NCBI GenBank assembly: GCA_905479495.1
Contig: CAJQMR010000004.1
Location: forward strand, 1-64,000
Direction: 5' to 3'
DNA from: an uncultured Anaerolineae bacterium
GTDB lineage: Bacteria; Chloroflexota; Anaerolineae; Promineifilales; Promineifilaceae
Length of the DNA: 64,000 nt
Made by a program: the position numbers and the translations under genes. This document shows, in pieces, positions 36,348 through 44,920 of this stretch. The stretch's first letter is position 1, and each line of letters opens with the position of its first letter. A model generated the notes under the pieces. The model made no database searches and was not told the origin of the DNA. It saw nothing but the letters and a program-made list of their open reading frames with translations.

Positions 36348-37307
36348 TTATCGAACGTTGTTCGGATCAATGATGTATTCCCACCAATTATTAGCAATAC
36401 CACGCGTTTTGCCCGCCACATGCGGCAGATGGCCCAGCCACCACAAATGGTGCTGGCGAATATCGCCGTTGCCCCACTCGCGGCAGTTCACCGGCTGCGG
36501 CTCGCCGCTGAGGTCGGGAAAATTGAGCCAGGTGTGGCAGCGGCTGGGCACCGTGCGCCGACTCCCCCACTCGTAGTCGCGCTCGCTGTTGGGCGCAAAA
36601 TGCACGTTGCCACATTCTGCCTGTCCTGGATGGGTCTTATCATACCGGGTAAATCGTTCCCATAAATTGGCTTCCCCACGCTGGTGACGGTAAACGTGAC
36701 TCATGATTGATTCAGTCCGATGCCCCAAATTCTCCAGCATTTCGCCTGGGCCACGCTCAAAGCTAAAGCCCATGATGACAAAGCGGCGCTGTGCCTGCGG
36801 CTCGATGAGCGGCGGCGCATTGCACCAAAACGCATCTTTGCCCACCATGCGCGACTCAAAATAACCAGCATAGGGGAAGGCCATCAGCCACACTTCATCA
36901 ATCGTGCCCGCGTTAATTTTGGGAATAATGTTGAACTCGTGGAGGATACGGCCGTAATCCGCTGCATCGGGTTGGTGAAAGCCAGTCCGCGTGACAAAAC
37001 GCTGCACGTACGTTTCTGGATCATAAGTAAACCCATCTTCTTTCACGGGAAAGCCATCCACCTCAATGCGCTCCGCTATTTCGTAATTAACGTAGCCGTG
37101 ACTGGCCGCATTCACATCGTAGATGTACTGGGCTGCCAGCTCATCCGGGTTTTGCCAGCGCATCACCTCATGCAGCCGCCTTCCGCTATACGACGGCACG
37201 CGCGGATTGTGAATCACCAACAGCACCTTGGGCTGCACCGGTGGCACAGGTGGTTGTGGTAAGTTGGTGGAAGACGGCCGTAGCCAGCCAAAAAGTCGTT
37301 GCAGCAT
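36348..37307 (-). CDS. Conserved-looking hypothetical protein, 319 residues
   Basis: I cannot name this family. After a Pro-rich N-terminus (residues 12-26) the protein opens a beta strand Lys-Val-Leu-Leu-Val-Ile-His-Asn-Pro-Arg-Val. It is rich in Trp, His and Asn, with blocks such as Asp-Glu-Val-Trp-Leu-Met-Ala-Phe-Pro-Tyr, His-Arg-Thr-Glu-Ser-Ile-Met-Ser-His and Cys-Gly-Asn-Val-His-Phe-Ala-Pro-Asn. Such strict-looking motifs suggest an enzyme. There is no clear signal peptide. It lies upstream of nothing on its strand and after the rtcB gene, separated by a palindrome. Confidence 0.65.
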   Translation of the reverse strand: MLQRLFGWLRPSSTNLPQPPVPPVQPKVLLVIHNPRVPSYSGRRLHEVMRWQNPDELAAQYIYDVNAASHGYVNYEIAERIEVDGFPVKEDGFTYDPETYVQRFVTRTGFHQPDAADYGRILHEFNIIPKINAGTIDEVWLMAFPYAGYFESRMVGKDAFWCNAPPLIEPQAQRRFVIMGFSFERGPGEMLENLGHRTESIMSHVYRHQRGEANLWERFTRYDKTHPGQAECGNVHFAPNSERDYEWGSRRTVPSRCHTWLNFPDLSGEPQPVNCREWGNGDIRQHHLWWLGHLPHVAGKTRGIANNWWEYIIDPNNVR

Positions 37308-37312
37308 GTTTT

Positions 37313-37381
37313 GTAATTGGGTAATTGAGTAACTGGGTAATTTGACAGCACAATTACTGAATTACCCAATTACTCAATTAC
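37313..37381. repeat. GTAATTGGGTAATTGAG palindromic element
   Basis: Arms of about 30 nt (37313-37342 and 37352-37381) made of GTAATTGGG/GAGTAATT units are inverted with few mismatches. The element lies 5 bp from the start of the 36348-37307 gene and 6 bp from the end of rtcB, so any promoter for the former must be inside it or further up. Confidence 0.75.
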
Positions 37382-37387
37382 ATTCAT

Positions 37388-38791
37388 CTAATCCTCAGGC
37401 CGTTCACCAGCCGGAGCCATTTTCACCAGCTTTGGATCAAAGCGGGCCAACGTTTCCACCAGATCGGCCTGAGCAGCCATCACCTCATGAATATCCTTAT
37501 AGGCCATCGGCACCTCATCCAGCCCAGCAGAAAGCAAGGTCACATCCCGCTCGCGCAGGAACTTCTTCACCTCAGACCAGGTGAATGATTTTTTGGCCTG
37601 CTTGCGGCTCATGCGCCGTCCAGCACCGTGCGCCGCTGAACTGAGCGCCGCCTCGTTGCCTTTGCCACGCACCACAAAGCCCGGTGCCCCCATCGAGCCG
37701 GGAATAATGCCCAACACGCCCGCACCCGCTGGCGTGGCTCCTTTGCGGTGCACAATCACCGTTTCGCCGTCGTGCGCTTCTTTCCAGGCAAAGTTGTGAT
37801 GATTTTCGATATCCAACAACACTTTGGCATTAAGCGCTCTGACCACGTGCTGATGAATGCAGGCGTGGTTGGCGGCGGCGTATTGGCCCATCAGCTGCAT
37901 GGCGGCCCAATATTCGCGCCCGGCATCGCTGTCCAAATCCAGCCAGGCCAGATGGCGCAGCTCTTTAGGCAGCTCCGGGCGCAAATCCATCGCCAGCTTG
38001 CTGTAATGATTGGCCACGGTGGCCCCGGCACCGCGACTGCCGCTGTGGCTGAGCAGCGCCAGGTATTCTCCGGCGGGCAGGCCAACCTCGTCATTAAGCA
38101 CAGTAAGGACGCCAAATTCCACAAAATGGTTGCCGCTGCCGCTGGTGCCCAGCTGCTGCCACGCTTTATCACGCAGGCGTTTGGTAACGGCCGTAACCCG
38201 CCAATCTGCCTCCATCACCGGATGATCGCGCCGTTCCCCTTTGCGGAAGTTGGCCCCGATGCCAAAACGGGTTTCATACTCGATGGCATTGGCCAGCCGT
38301 TTTTGCTCGCCGCGCAGGGTGTGCAGCGGCATGTCCAGCACGCTCAGCTTCATGCGGCAGGCGATGTCTACCCCCACGGCATAGGGAATGACGGCATTAC
38401 GCACGGCCAGCACCCCACCGATGGGTAGACCGTAGCCCAGATGGGCGTCGGGCATCAGCGCCCCGCGCACGGAAACAGGCAGTTGGGCCGCGTTTTTCAT
38501 CTGGTTTACGGAATTTTCGTCCAGGTTGTCGCCCCAAATGTGGAAGGGAGCAGGCTCTTTGCGCGGCTTGAAGGTAGGCTGTGTCGCCTCATGGTCTAAA
38601 ATGGCGGCGGCCAACTCGCCGAATAGATCATCTTGCAAGTAGTCGCTGGGGTTTTCCACAACGGCCGTAATCAAATCAGGAATATCACGTTTGGGAATAC
38701 CAAAGGTGCGGGCCTCGCGTACGGCCGTACCCGCCAGCCGCATCGCTTCCCCTTGTGGCACACCCAATCGAGCAAATTTTCTTGCATTCAT
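37388..38791 (-). CDS. rtcB: RtcB-family RNA ligase
   Basis: RtcB joins RNA 2',3'-cyclic phosphate or 3'-phosphate ends to 5'-OH ends with Mn and GTP. The 467-residue protein has the metal Cys in Gly-Val-Asp-Ile-Ala-Cys (usual form Gly-x-Asp-Ile-x-Cys-Gly; Arg follows here), Gly-Ser-Gly-Asn-His-Phe, Ser-Gly-Ser-Arg-Gly-Ala-Gly, the His-His pair in Glu-Asn-His-His-Asn-Phe, and the guanylylated His in Ser-Ala-Ala-His-Gly-Ala-Gly-Arg. The ATG at 38791 has AAGGA upstream. It could act in RNA repair or tRNA handling; no archease gene is adjacent. RNase J lies next upstream but is separated by a strong terminator. Confidence 0.9.
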   Translation of the reverse strand: MNARKFARLGVPQGEAMRLAGTAVREARTFGIPKRDIPDLITAVVENPSDYLQDDLFGELAAAILDHEATQPTFKPRKEPAPFHIWGDNLDENSVNQMKNAAQLPVSVRGALMPDAHLGYGLPIGGVLAVRNAVIPYAVGVDIACRMKLSVLDMPLHTLRGEQKRLANAIEYETRFGIGANFRKGERRDHPVMEADWRVTAVTKRLRDKAWQQLGTSGSGNHFVEFGVLTVLNDEVGLPAGEYLALLSHSGSRGAGATVANHYSKLAMDLRPELPKELRHLAWLDLDSDAGREYWAAMQLMGQYAAANHACIHQHVVRALNAKVLLDIENHHNFAWKEAHDGETVIVHRKGATPAGAGVLGIIPGSMGAPGFVVRGKGNEAALSSAAHGAGRRMSRKQAKKSFTWSEVKKFLRERDVTLLSAGLDEVPMAYKDIHEVMAAQADLVETLARFDPKLVKMAPAGERPED

Positions 38792-38856
38792 TGTGTCATA
38801 ATCCTTGCTTTGACTTCTCTGCAAATATTGTAGCAGGTCATGACAAAATCGGCTCC

Positions 38857-38909
38857 GTAGCCGCGGATTCTTTCCGCGCAAGATAATCGCAGAAAGAATC
38901 TGCGGCTAC
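38857..38909. repeat. GTAGCCGCGG palindromic element
   Basis: GTAGCCGCGGATTCTTTC (38857-38874) pairs with 38892-38909 with one G-U compatible mismatch. The same family occurs at 62075-62127 and in part at about 16194. Confidence 0.8.
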
Positions 38910-38910
38910 A

Positions 38911-38947
38911 AAAAAAGGCCGAACTGAAATCAATCAGTTCGGCCTTT
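38911..38947 (-). terminator. Intrinsic terminator of rnj
   Basis: A 14-bp perfect stem (AAAGGCCGAACTGA at 38914-38927 with 38934-38947) and a 6-nt loop are followed on the minus strand by a run of T. It lies 25 nt past the rnj stop. Confidence 0.9.
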
Positions 38948-38972
38948 AGAAATTTAGAGATTATCTAGCAGT

Positions 38973-40604
38973 TTACACCCGGACGATGTGGGGCAAGATT
39001 ACCGGACGGGACTGCGTTTGGCGGTAGAAGAAGTTTTGCAGCGTTTCCCGAATGGTGTCGTCGTGGGAACGGCCGTTTTTCTTCAAGGCCCGCTTCAAAT
39101 TACGCTTGGCCTCATCCATCAAATCCTGCGAAGCATCCATGCGCATAAAGCCACGGCTAATGAGCTGCACTTCGCCAGCCAGCCTGCGCTTTTTATTCAC
39201 AGGCACATAAACCAGCACAAAACCATCCTGCGACAAGCGTTCCCGGTCGCGCAGCACCAAATCACTGATTTCACCAATCAGCGAGCCATCGACGTAGACA
39301 TCATTAGCCGGTACAGAGTCTTCCAGCCAGGCTTTTTCACCATCACTGACCCAGGCGGACCCATTCTCCAAAATGAAAATGTTTTGCGCCGCCACGCCGC
39401 TTTTCTGCGCCAATTGCGAATGCAGATGCTGATGACGCGTTTCGCCATGCACCGGAATCAGGAAGCGCGGTTTGACCGTTTCTAGCATGATGCGCATATC
39501 TTCGCGGCTGCCATGCCCGGAAACGTGAACGGTGGCCAGTGGTCCATAAACCACGTTGGCCCCTCGGCTAAACAGATTGTTCAGCATCCGGCCTACATCT
39601 TCCTCATTGCCAGGGATGGTACCCCCAGAAATGATGATCGTATCGCCGCTGTGGACTTCCACTTCGCGGTGTTCGCCTTTGGCCATGCGGTTCAACGCCG
39701 AGCGCGGTTCACCCTGCGAGCCAGTGGATAAAATTACCAGTTCGCTTTCTGGCGTGTTGGAGCGAATGTCTACCAGCAGCTTCTTGGGGAATTTCAGATA
39801 GCCCAGCTCACGCGCCAGCTCTACGTTTTGCTGCAAGCTGCGCCCGGTGAGGGCCACTTTACGGCCGTGTTTTTGGGCCAGGTTCACAATCTCTTGTAAA
39901 CGAGCCAACACAGATGAGAACGTGGCGATGATGATGCGACGGCCGTTTGCCTCGGCAAACAGTTCATCCAGCGCATCTGTCACCAACTGTTCGGTTGGCG
40001 TGCGGCCCGGACGATCCGCATTGGTGCTGTCGGCCAGCAAGGCCAGGACGCCATTGGGCGTCAGCTCTTTCAAGCGCTTCAGGTCCGTGGTGCGACCACC
40101 AGCAGGCGTTTCATCTAATTTATAATCGCCCGTATGTACGATGGCCCCAGACGGTGAATCAATCACCAGCCCCACCGAGGCGGGAATGGAGTGAGCCACA
40201 GCAAACGGACTCACCCGGAACGGGCCGAGGTGCAGCGTTTGTTTGTCATCAATTTTTTCCAGGGTAATGTGTTCGCGGATGCCAACTTCTTCTAGCTTGG
40301 CTTCGACCATGCCTAACGTCAGGTCGGTGCCGTAAACGGGCGCGTTTACCTGCTTGAGTAGGTAGGGCAGCCCCCCAATGTGGTCCATGTGACCATGCGT
40401 CAGCACGATGCCGCGCAAAATATCTTTGTTTTCAATGACGTATTGGTAGTCTGGCAGGACAAGGTCAATCCCGTATAAATCGTTTTCGGGGAACATTACC
40501 CCACAATCGACGATAATCATGTTACGGCCGTATTCCAAAATGGTCATGTTCTTACCAATCTCCCCCAGGCCGCCCAGAGGAATAATTTTCAAATTTTTAC
40601 TCAT
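38973..40604 (-). CDS. rnj: Ribonuclease J
   Basis: RNase J is a metallo-beta-lactamase/beta-CASP nuclease with 5'-3' exo- and endonuclease activity in mRNA decay and rRNA maturation. The 543-residue protein has Leu-Gly-Gly-Leu-Gly-Glu-Ile-Gly-Lys-Asn at the N-terminus, metal motif Thr-His-Gly-His-Met-Asp-His-Ile-Gly near residue 72, beta-CASP motifs (Ala-Asp-Ser-Thr-Asn-Ala; Ser-Thr-Gly-Ser-Gln-Gly-Glu-Pro) and Gly-His-Gly-Ser, with His-Gly-Glu-Thr-Arg later. The C-terminal domain is complete. The ribosome site is weak (GAAAG). Confidence 0.95.
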   Translation of the reverse strand: MSKNLKIIPLGGLGEIGKNMTILEYGRNMIIVDCGVMFPENDLYGIDLVLPDYQYVIENKDILRGIVLTHGHMDHIGGLPYLLKQVNAPVYGTDLTLGMVEAKLEEVGIREHITLEKIDDKQTLHLGPFRVSPFAVAHSIPASVGLVIDSPSGAIVHTGDYKLDETPAGGRTTDLKRLKELTPNGVLALLADSTNADRPGRTPTEQLVTDALDELFAEANGRRIIIATFSSVLARLQEIVNLAQKHGRKVALTGRSLQQNVELARELGYLKFPKKLLVDIRSNTPESELVILSTGSQGEPRSALNRMAKGEHREVEVHSGDTIIISGGTIPGNEEDVGRMLNNLFSRGANVVYGPLATVHVSGHGSREDMRIMLETVKPRFLIPVHGETRHQHLHSQLAQKSGVAAQNIFILENGSAWVSDGEKAWLEDSVPANDVYVDGSLIGEISDLVLRDRERLSQDGFVLVYVPVNKKRRLAGEVQLISRGFMRMDASQDLMDEAKRNLKRALKKNGRSHDDTIRETLQNFFYRQTQSRPVILPHIVRV

Positions 40605-41097
40605 AAATCTACTTTCGTTTGTTTCCTTTGTCGCCCAGCTTCCTAGCCGGTACGACGCTTAATATAGTTGTTTCCATCCCTTTCAGCTTAGTTGCAGCAT
40701 ACGCACAAAACCGTGGAGAGGCTGTCGCTCTTTCCACCGTTGTCGCCAACGCTGTCGCTGTTCGGGATAGATTGTTAATCGAGATTAGCGCAACACGGGT
40801 TAGATTCGGTCTGCGCCTGAATTTTATTTTGTGCCCACCCAAGGAATCTGGCAGTATACGCCAAAGAAGCTCAAGTTTCCTTGTAGAGGGTGTTTCCTAA
40901 ACTGTTTCAAACTAAGGCTGATTGGCTCGGATGGAGCAGATTGGCTCTGAGGTTGCTTCAGGTAGGTATGGCAAAAGGTAGTTTCTTATTTAATCACGGT
41001 GGCTACAATACCACACTTGAGTTAGATTGTCATTAATTTTGCCACAATGGGCCTAATTTCTCATATATCCTGGGCAGGTAGAGGCCATTTTCCCCAA
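40605..41097. other. Gene-free stretch upstream of rnj
   Basis: Short frames on both strands overlap here, but none has a ribosome site or a recognisable sequence. A 77-codon basic minus-strand frame ending 4 nt before rnj (40609-40842) is the best of them and is not accepted. No clear promoter was found; an rnj leader is likely. Confidence 0.5.
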
Positions 41098-41129
41098 CAA
41101 AAAAGCGACCCGACGGTTGGTCAGGTCGC
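41098..41129 (-). terminator. Intrinsic terminator of the 75-residue gene
   Basis: GCGACCCGAC (41105-41114) and GTCAGGTCGC (41120-41129) pair over 10 bp with one G-U in the minus-strand RNA. On the minus strand a TTTTTTG tract follows. Confidence 0.75.
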
Positions 41130-41163
41130 CTAAAATACTACTGCATTTGTTAAAAAGGGCAAT

Positions 41164-41391
41164 TTAATGGTTGTATAAACGGCCGTCTCCCTCATCATCT
41201 ACCCATTGGCAAGGCTCTTCCATGTGGGTGCATTGGTAACCGGCAGAACATTTGCGGTCCAGCACACGATACTCTTCGCCACCCTTGTTCATCAAGCCAA
41301 CGGGATAAACGCGCTTCTCAAATAGTTCAACTTCACCATTTACAAAATTGCATTTCTTGGTGCCCAGTTTAATCCATTCTACTTGTGCCAT
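41164..41391 (-). CDS. Small Cys-containing protein, 75 residues
   Basis: A small soluble protein with four Cys (after Lys-Lys, Asp-Arg-Lys-Cys-Ser, Gly-Tyr-Gln-Cys-Thr, Glu-Pro-Cys-Gln-Trp), which could bind one metal. AAGGAAG lies 7 nt before the ATG, and a terminator lies downstream, so it is a good single-gene unit. I do not recognise the family. Confidence 0.7.
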   Translation of the reverse strand: MAQVEWIKLGTKKCNFVNGEVELFEKRVYPVGLMNKGGEEYRVLDRKCSAGYQCTHMEEPCQWVDDEGDGRLYNH

Positions 41392-41559
41392 GGTTCACTT
41401 CCTTTTCTGATTCTAAAAAAGCTTCTCAATCTGCCGTTCAGTGTAGGCAATACGGCCGTTCCCCAACAGTGAAGAATGACACAAGCACGTTTGATAAATG
41501 TCACGCAAGCAATCGGCCAAATCGCGTTGGCTTTTCACCAACAACTTAGTGCCAATTGC

Positions 41560-42081
41560 CTACATCTGTAGATAGATTTTCCAGGCTTCAGGGATGCTGC
41601 CGGAGGCAACCAGGTAATCGACGCGAGGCGTTTTGGGTTCCCACAGCATGTGCATCCCCGCTTCATGAGGCAGCCGGTTACCTTTGCGATTATTGCAAGA
41701 AGAGCAAGAACAGGCGGTATTGGTCCAGGTATTACGGCCGTTGCGGCTTTTAGGCACAATGTGGTCTACAGAAAAATCAACATGGCGCAGGATACGGCCG
41801 TTCTGCCGACTGCCAGGCTGCACACCACAATAAATACAAGTGTAGCTGTCCCGACGCATCACCGCCCGACGGCTCCAGGAAGCGCCTCGTTTCGGCACAT
41901 TCACATACCGCCGCAATCGCAAAACTGTTGGGATTTCCAGCGTCGAAGCGGCACCAGAGAGCGCCACCACCTCCTCCGTTGCCGCGTCAACCACTTCACG
42001 CAGCAGCAGAGACAACGCCCGCCGTTTCGGAATCACTGCCAGGGGTTCGTAGCTTGCATTCAAGAGCAGGACTGCAACCAT
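41560..42081 (-). CDS. HNH endonuclease family protein
   Basis: The 173-residue protein is an HNH nuclease of the stand-alone type common in bacterial chromosomes. Zinc ligands are in Cys-Ile-Tyr-Cys and Cys-Ser-Ser-Cys-Asn; the catalytic block is Val-Asp-His-Ile-Val-Pro-Lys-Ser followed by Asn and Asn-Arg-Lys-Gly. The N-terminus Val-Leu-Leu-Leu-Asn-Ala-Ser-Tyr-Glu-Pro-Leu is conserved in this family. AAGGAG precedes the ATG. No restriction or phage genes are nearby, so the role is unclear (repair or general nuclease). Confidence 0.9.
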   Translation of the reverse strand: MVAVLLLNASYEPLAVIPKRRALSLLLREVVDAATEEVVALSGAASTLEIPTVLRLRRYVNVPKRGASWSRRAVMRRDSYTCIYCGVQPGSRQNGRILRHVDFSVDHIVPKSRNGRNTWTNTACSCSSCNNRKGNRLPHEAGMHMLWEPKTPRVDYLVASGSIPEAWKIYLQM

Positions 42082-42302
42082 GTTCTTCTCCTTGCAACTG
42101 ACCGATCACAACCAATCGACCATGCTCGTAAAACCTGTAAAAAACGCTTTTTAAAATACGCATTGGCTAAATTTTTCACAATGAAAATGCCAAATTCCGG
42201 CGCATTTTACCATAAAGTTAAAAAAAAGCGGTTAACTGATTGTTAAGAATTCGGGAAAATAGATGGGGCAAACACGACCATCAGGAATGCAACAGTGGCA
42301 GT

Positions 42303-43520
42303 TTAACGCAGCTTCACCAACCAGCCAGCCACAAACCCAAGCAAAGCAACAGGAATTAACCAATACCCGGCAACAATCCACCCCACCGACTCCACTAACG
42401 CCCCAAAAGCAATTGGCGCAACAAACATCCCCAGATTCTGCCCCACCATGATAACGGCCAGCCCCAATCCAGCCAGCTGTGGATTTTTCATAACCTCTGG
42501 CGCTGCGGCAAACGTCGCTGTGGGCACTGCCCCAGCCACCAGACCCAGCAGCATCATAAAAATGTAGATTTGCCAGCCCGTAACCCGAAACGGAAAGAAC
42601 ATCATGACGGCAATCCATAAAAAAGGAATGGTCATAATAAGTTTCCGCGATCCGATGACATCTGAAAGCCAACCAGCCAGCGGAGCGGAAACAAGTACCA
42701 TAATGGTAGACACACTGGCAATGGTGGAAGCTTCGGCCAGTGAGTACCCCTGAACCTGGGATAGAAACGTCGGATAGTAGGTTGTCAGTGGCATAAACAC
42801 AAAGTTGAAACAGCCAAAAGCCAGCGCAACGAGCCAGATATTGCGGTTTGCTAACGCTTGGCCAAAGCTGGGCATTGGGACTGCAATGTCCTCTACCTTT
42901 TCTTCCAATACAGGAGGCAGGCGCAGCAAAAAACCAAAAAGCAGCAGCACGACCAGGGCAAATGCCGCGCCAAACCACCAGACAGACTGCCAGCCCAAGG
43001 CATCGCTCATACGTGGGGCTAGCAGCAGCATTAACACGCTGCCCACCGGCACCCAGGTAGCCCAGATACCCATGGGAGTGCCTTGCTTTTCTGGCGGAAA
43101 CCAAAGGGCAATAACGGCAGGCGCAACAACAGCAATCAGTCCCATGCCCATGCCCTCAATCACGCGGCTGGTGAGCAGTAAACCCATGCTGCCGGAAAGC
43201 ACGCCTAAACTCGATCCGGCTACCAGACTGCCTAAGGCGATCAGACCCGTTGCTTTGGGGCCTATTTTTTGCAGAATGATTCCGGTTGGCAGGGCTAAAA
43301 TGAGGCCGGTAATGCTGAAAACAGACATCAGCAGCCCTGCCTGACTCAGCGTAATTTCAAAGGCGTTCATCAGCACCGGCATGAGCGGCGGTACTTTGCT
43401 TTGATTTAAGGGGGCCGCGACACTGGCCAGAAACACGACAATTAAAATGACCCAGGCGTATGAAGGGACAACGGCCGTTTCCCCAGCCTTATCCTTTTGC
43501 AAAGGGGTAGATTGATTCAT
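42303..43520 (-). CDS. MFS transporter of the corrinoid methyltransferase operon
   Basis: A 405-residue, 12-span major facilitator with the loop 2-3 motif Gly-Ile-Ile-Leu-Gln-Lys-Ile-Gly-Pro-Lys and Arg-Val-Ile-Glu-Gly-Met-Gly in span 4, similar to organic-anion and nitrate-type MFS carriers. It is the last gene of the minus-strand corrinoid operon, 66 nt after the URO-D-type methyltransferase gene, with a palindrome between. It most likely imports the methylated substrate or exports the demethylated product. That role is inferred from context. Confidence 0.8.
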   Translation of the reverse strand: MNQSTPLQKDKAGETAVVPSYAWVILIVVFLASVAAPLNQSKVPPLMPVLMNAFEITLSQAGLLMSVFSITGLILALPTGIILQKIGPKATGLIALGSLVAGSSLGVLSGSMGLLLTSRVIEGMGMGLIAVVAPAVIALWFPPEKQGTPMGIWATWVPVGSVLMLLLAPRMSDALGWQSVWWFGAAFALVVLLLFGFLLRLPPVLEEKVEDIAVPMPSFGQALANRNIWLVALAFGCFNFVFMPLTTYYPTFLSQVQGYSLAEASTIASVSTIMVLVSAPLAGWLSDVIGSRKLIMTIPFLWIAVMMFFPFRVTGWQIYIFMMLLGLVAGAVPTATFAAAPEVMKNPQLAGLGLAVIMVGQNLGMFVAPIAFGALVESVGWIVAGYWLIPVALLGFVAGWLVKLR

Positions 43521-43540
43521 TAAATTGCTGACTCAGCTAT

Positions 43541-43573
43541 AGGTGCAACGCACTTTTGACGTGCGTCGCACCT
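43541..43573. repeat. AGGTGCAACGCAC palindrome between two operon genes
   Basis: AGGTGCAACGCAC (43541-43553) pairs with GTGCGTCGCACCT (43561-43573) with one mismatch. It is a short relative of the AAGTGCGACGCACC elements at 51099, 52776 and 55029. Confidence 0.7.
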
Positions 43574-43586
43574 ATATGCCTAATGG

Positions 43587-44915
43587 CTACTTCTTAACTG
43601 CTTCGATGAAAGCACGCAGCTTGTCATCGGTGGTATTCTCAAAATAGCACCCATGAGCCATGATGTAGCCTGGGGAGTCTCCAAACAAATCCATCAGATT
43701 TGCACAATAGGCGCGTACTTCATCGGTTGTGCCGGTTGCCATTAAGGAGGCAGGCACGTTTCCTGCAATGATGAATTTGTCACTTAGAATGTCCTTCACT
43801 GGCCCCATTTCGGTCTGGTCGAAGTGACACACCAGGGATTTCTCCGGCATTTCTGCCAGATTTTCCAACCGGTTGTTGTAGGAGCCTTCGATGAACAGGT
43901 AGCTGGTAATCCCTTCTTCATAAAGCGCCAGCATGACCTGCTTCCAGGTAGGCCAATAGAATTTCTCAAATTGTTTCTGCGACATAAACGCATCAGCGCC
44001 CTTGTGTAACACATACAGCGCCGTAGGCGCGCTGTTCCGGTCACAGGCGTTGACAACCGCGTTAATCAAGACAGGCACATATGCTTCGCAAGCTGCCAGC
44101 AAATCATTCGGGCGACGGTACATATCCGTCAGGATGCCTTTTGTACCGCGCAGCGTATCGCCAAGATAATCAAAGGGTGTTTTAACGATATTTAAGCCCA
44201 TGCTAGGGAAGCCAGAAGCAGCAATCATGCCTGCTGTTTGTCCAACTGCGCCCAACATCTTCATCAATTCGTTGCCAGCTTCCATCATGGTTTTCAACAT
44301 TTCCTGGAAAGGCGGCAGCCCAAAGGGCAGCATCATGTCAATGATGTCTACATTTTCAGAGACGCGAGGAAATTCTGTCAGCATGGCCAGCGGGGCCAGC
44401 GTCGGCATGACGCGGGGTAAATATTTTTTCAGCCAGAAGTTGGTTGGATCGGCCGCGAACTCTTTATATTCGTCGCCCATCATATATTCGCCTTCCACTG
44501 CCTGGATCGTCAACTCGTCTGGCAGCTTTTGGCCACCCCAGATGTAGGTCTGGTAATCCAGCATATCCATTACTTTCCCGGGATAGGGAAGCGGCGTAGC
44601 GCCAGCATCTGGTTGGAATTCGTTGTGAAATTCCAGAAGCGGTTCACGCAATTTTTCATGGTTGTAACACATGTCTTTGCCGTTAAGCCCTTTGCGGCGC
44701 ACGATATATTCATTTGCGCCCATGAATGGATCGGCTATTGGGCGATCATGTGGCTCCATATCGTAAATTTTACGCAGGCGTTCGATACGCTCTTTGTAAT
44801 TTGCTTCGGCTTCTGGGCTGATGAACTCCACTGGCGCATTCTGCCAGGCGTCCAGGCGTACTTTACGCCGTTCAAGCGGGGATAACTCGTTCCAATTATC
44901 AGGTCTTATAAACAT
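43587..44915 (-). CDS. URO-D-fold corrinoid methyltransferase (MtvB/MtaA-like)
   Basis: The 442-residue protein belongs to the uroporphyrinogen-decarboxylase-like methyltransferases that pass a methyl group between a small substrate and a corrinoid protein. The C-terminal half has Val-Cys-His-Phe-Asp-Gln-Thr and Met-Ala-His-Gly-Cys, a His-x-Cys element typical of the zinc site that activates the methyl donor or acceptor. The ATG at 44915 is 5 nt after the corrinoid protein stop, with AAGGAG inside that gene's last codons. With a pterin methyltransferase in the same operon, this is likely the substrate-side component, in the manner of vanillate O-demethylase. The methyl donor is unknown. Confidence 0.85.
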   Translation of the reverse strand: MFIRPDNWNELSPLERRKVRLDAWQNAPVEFISPEAEANYKERIERLRKIYDMEPHDRPIADPFMGANEYIVRRKGLNGKDMCYNHEKLREPLLEFHNEFQPDAGATPLPYPGKVMDMLDYQTYIWGGQKLPDELTIQAVEGEYMMGDEYKEFAADPTNFWLKKYLPRVMPTLAPLAMLTEFPRVSENVDIIDMMLPFGLPPFQEMLKTMMEAGNELMKMLGAVGQTAGMIAASGFPSMGLNIVKTPFDYLGDTLRGTKGILTDMYRRPNDLLAACEAYVPVLINAVVNACDRNSAPTALYVLHKGADAFMSQKQFEKFYWPTWKQVMLALYEEGITSYLFIEGSYNNRLENLAEMPEKSLVCHFDQTEMGPVKDILSDKFIIAGNVPASLMATGTTDEVRAYCANLMDLFGDSPGYIMAHGCYFENTTDDKLRAFIEAVKK

Positions 44916-44920
44916 GTTGC

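Noticed and set aside
40609-40842. 77-codon basic frame ending 4 nt before rnj
   Set aside because: GTG start without ribosome site, no recognisable family, and an equally long frame on the other strand. Position alone is not enough.
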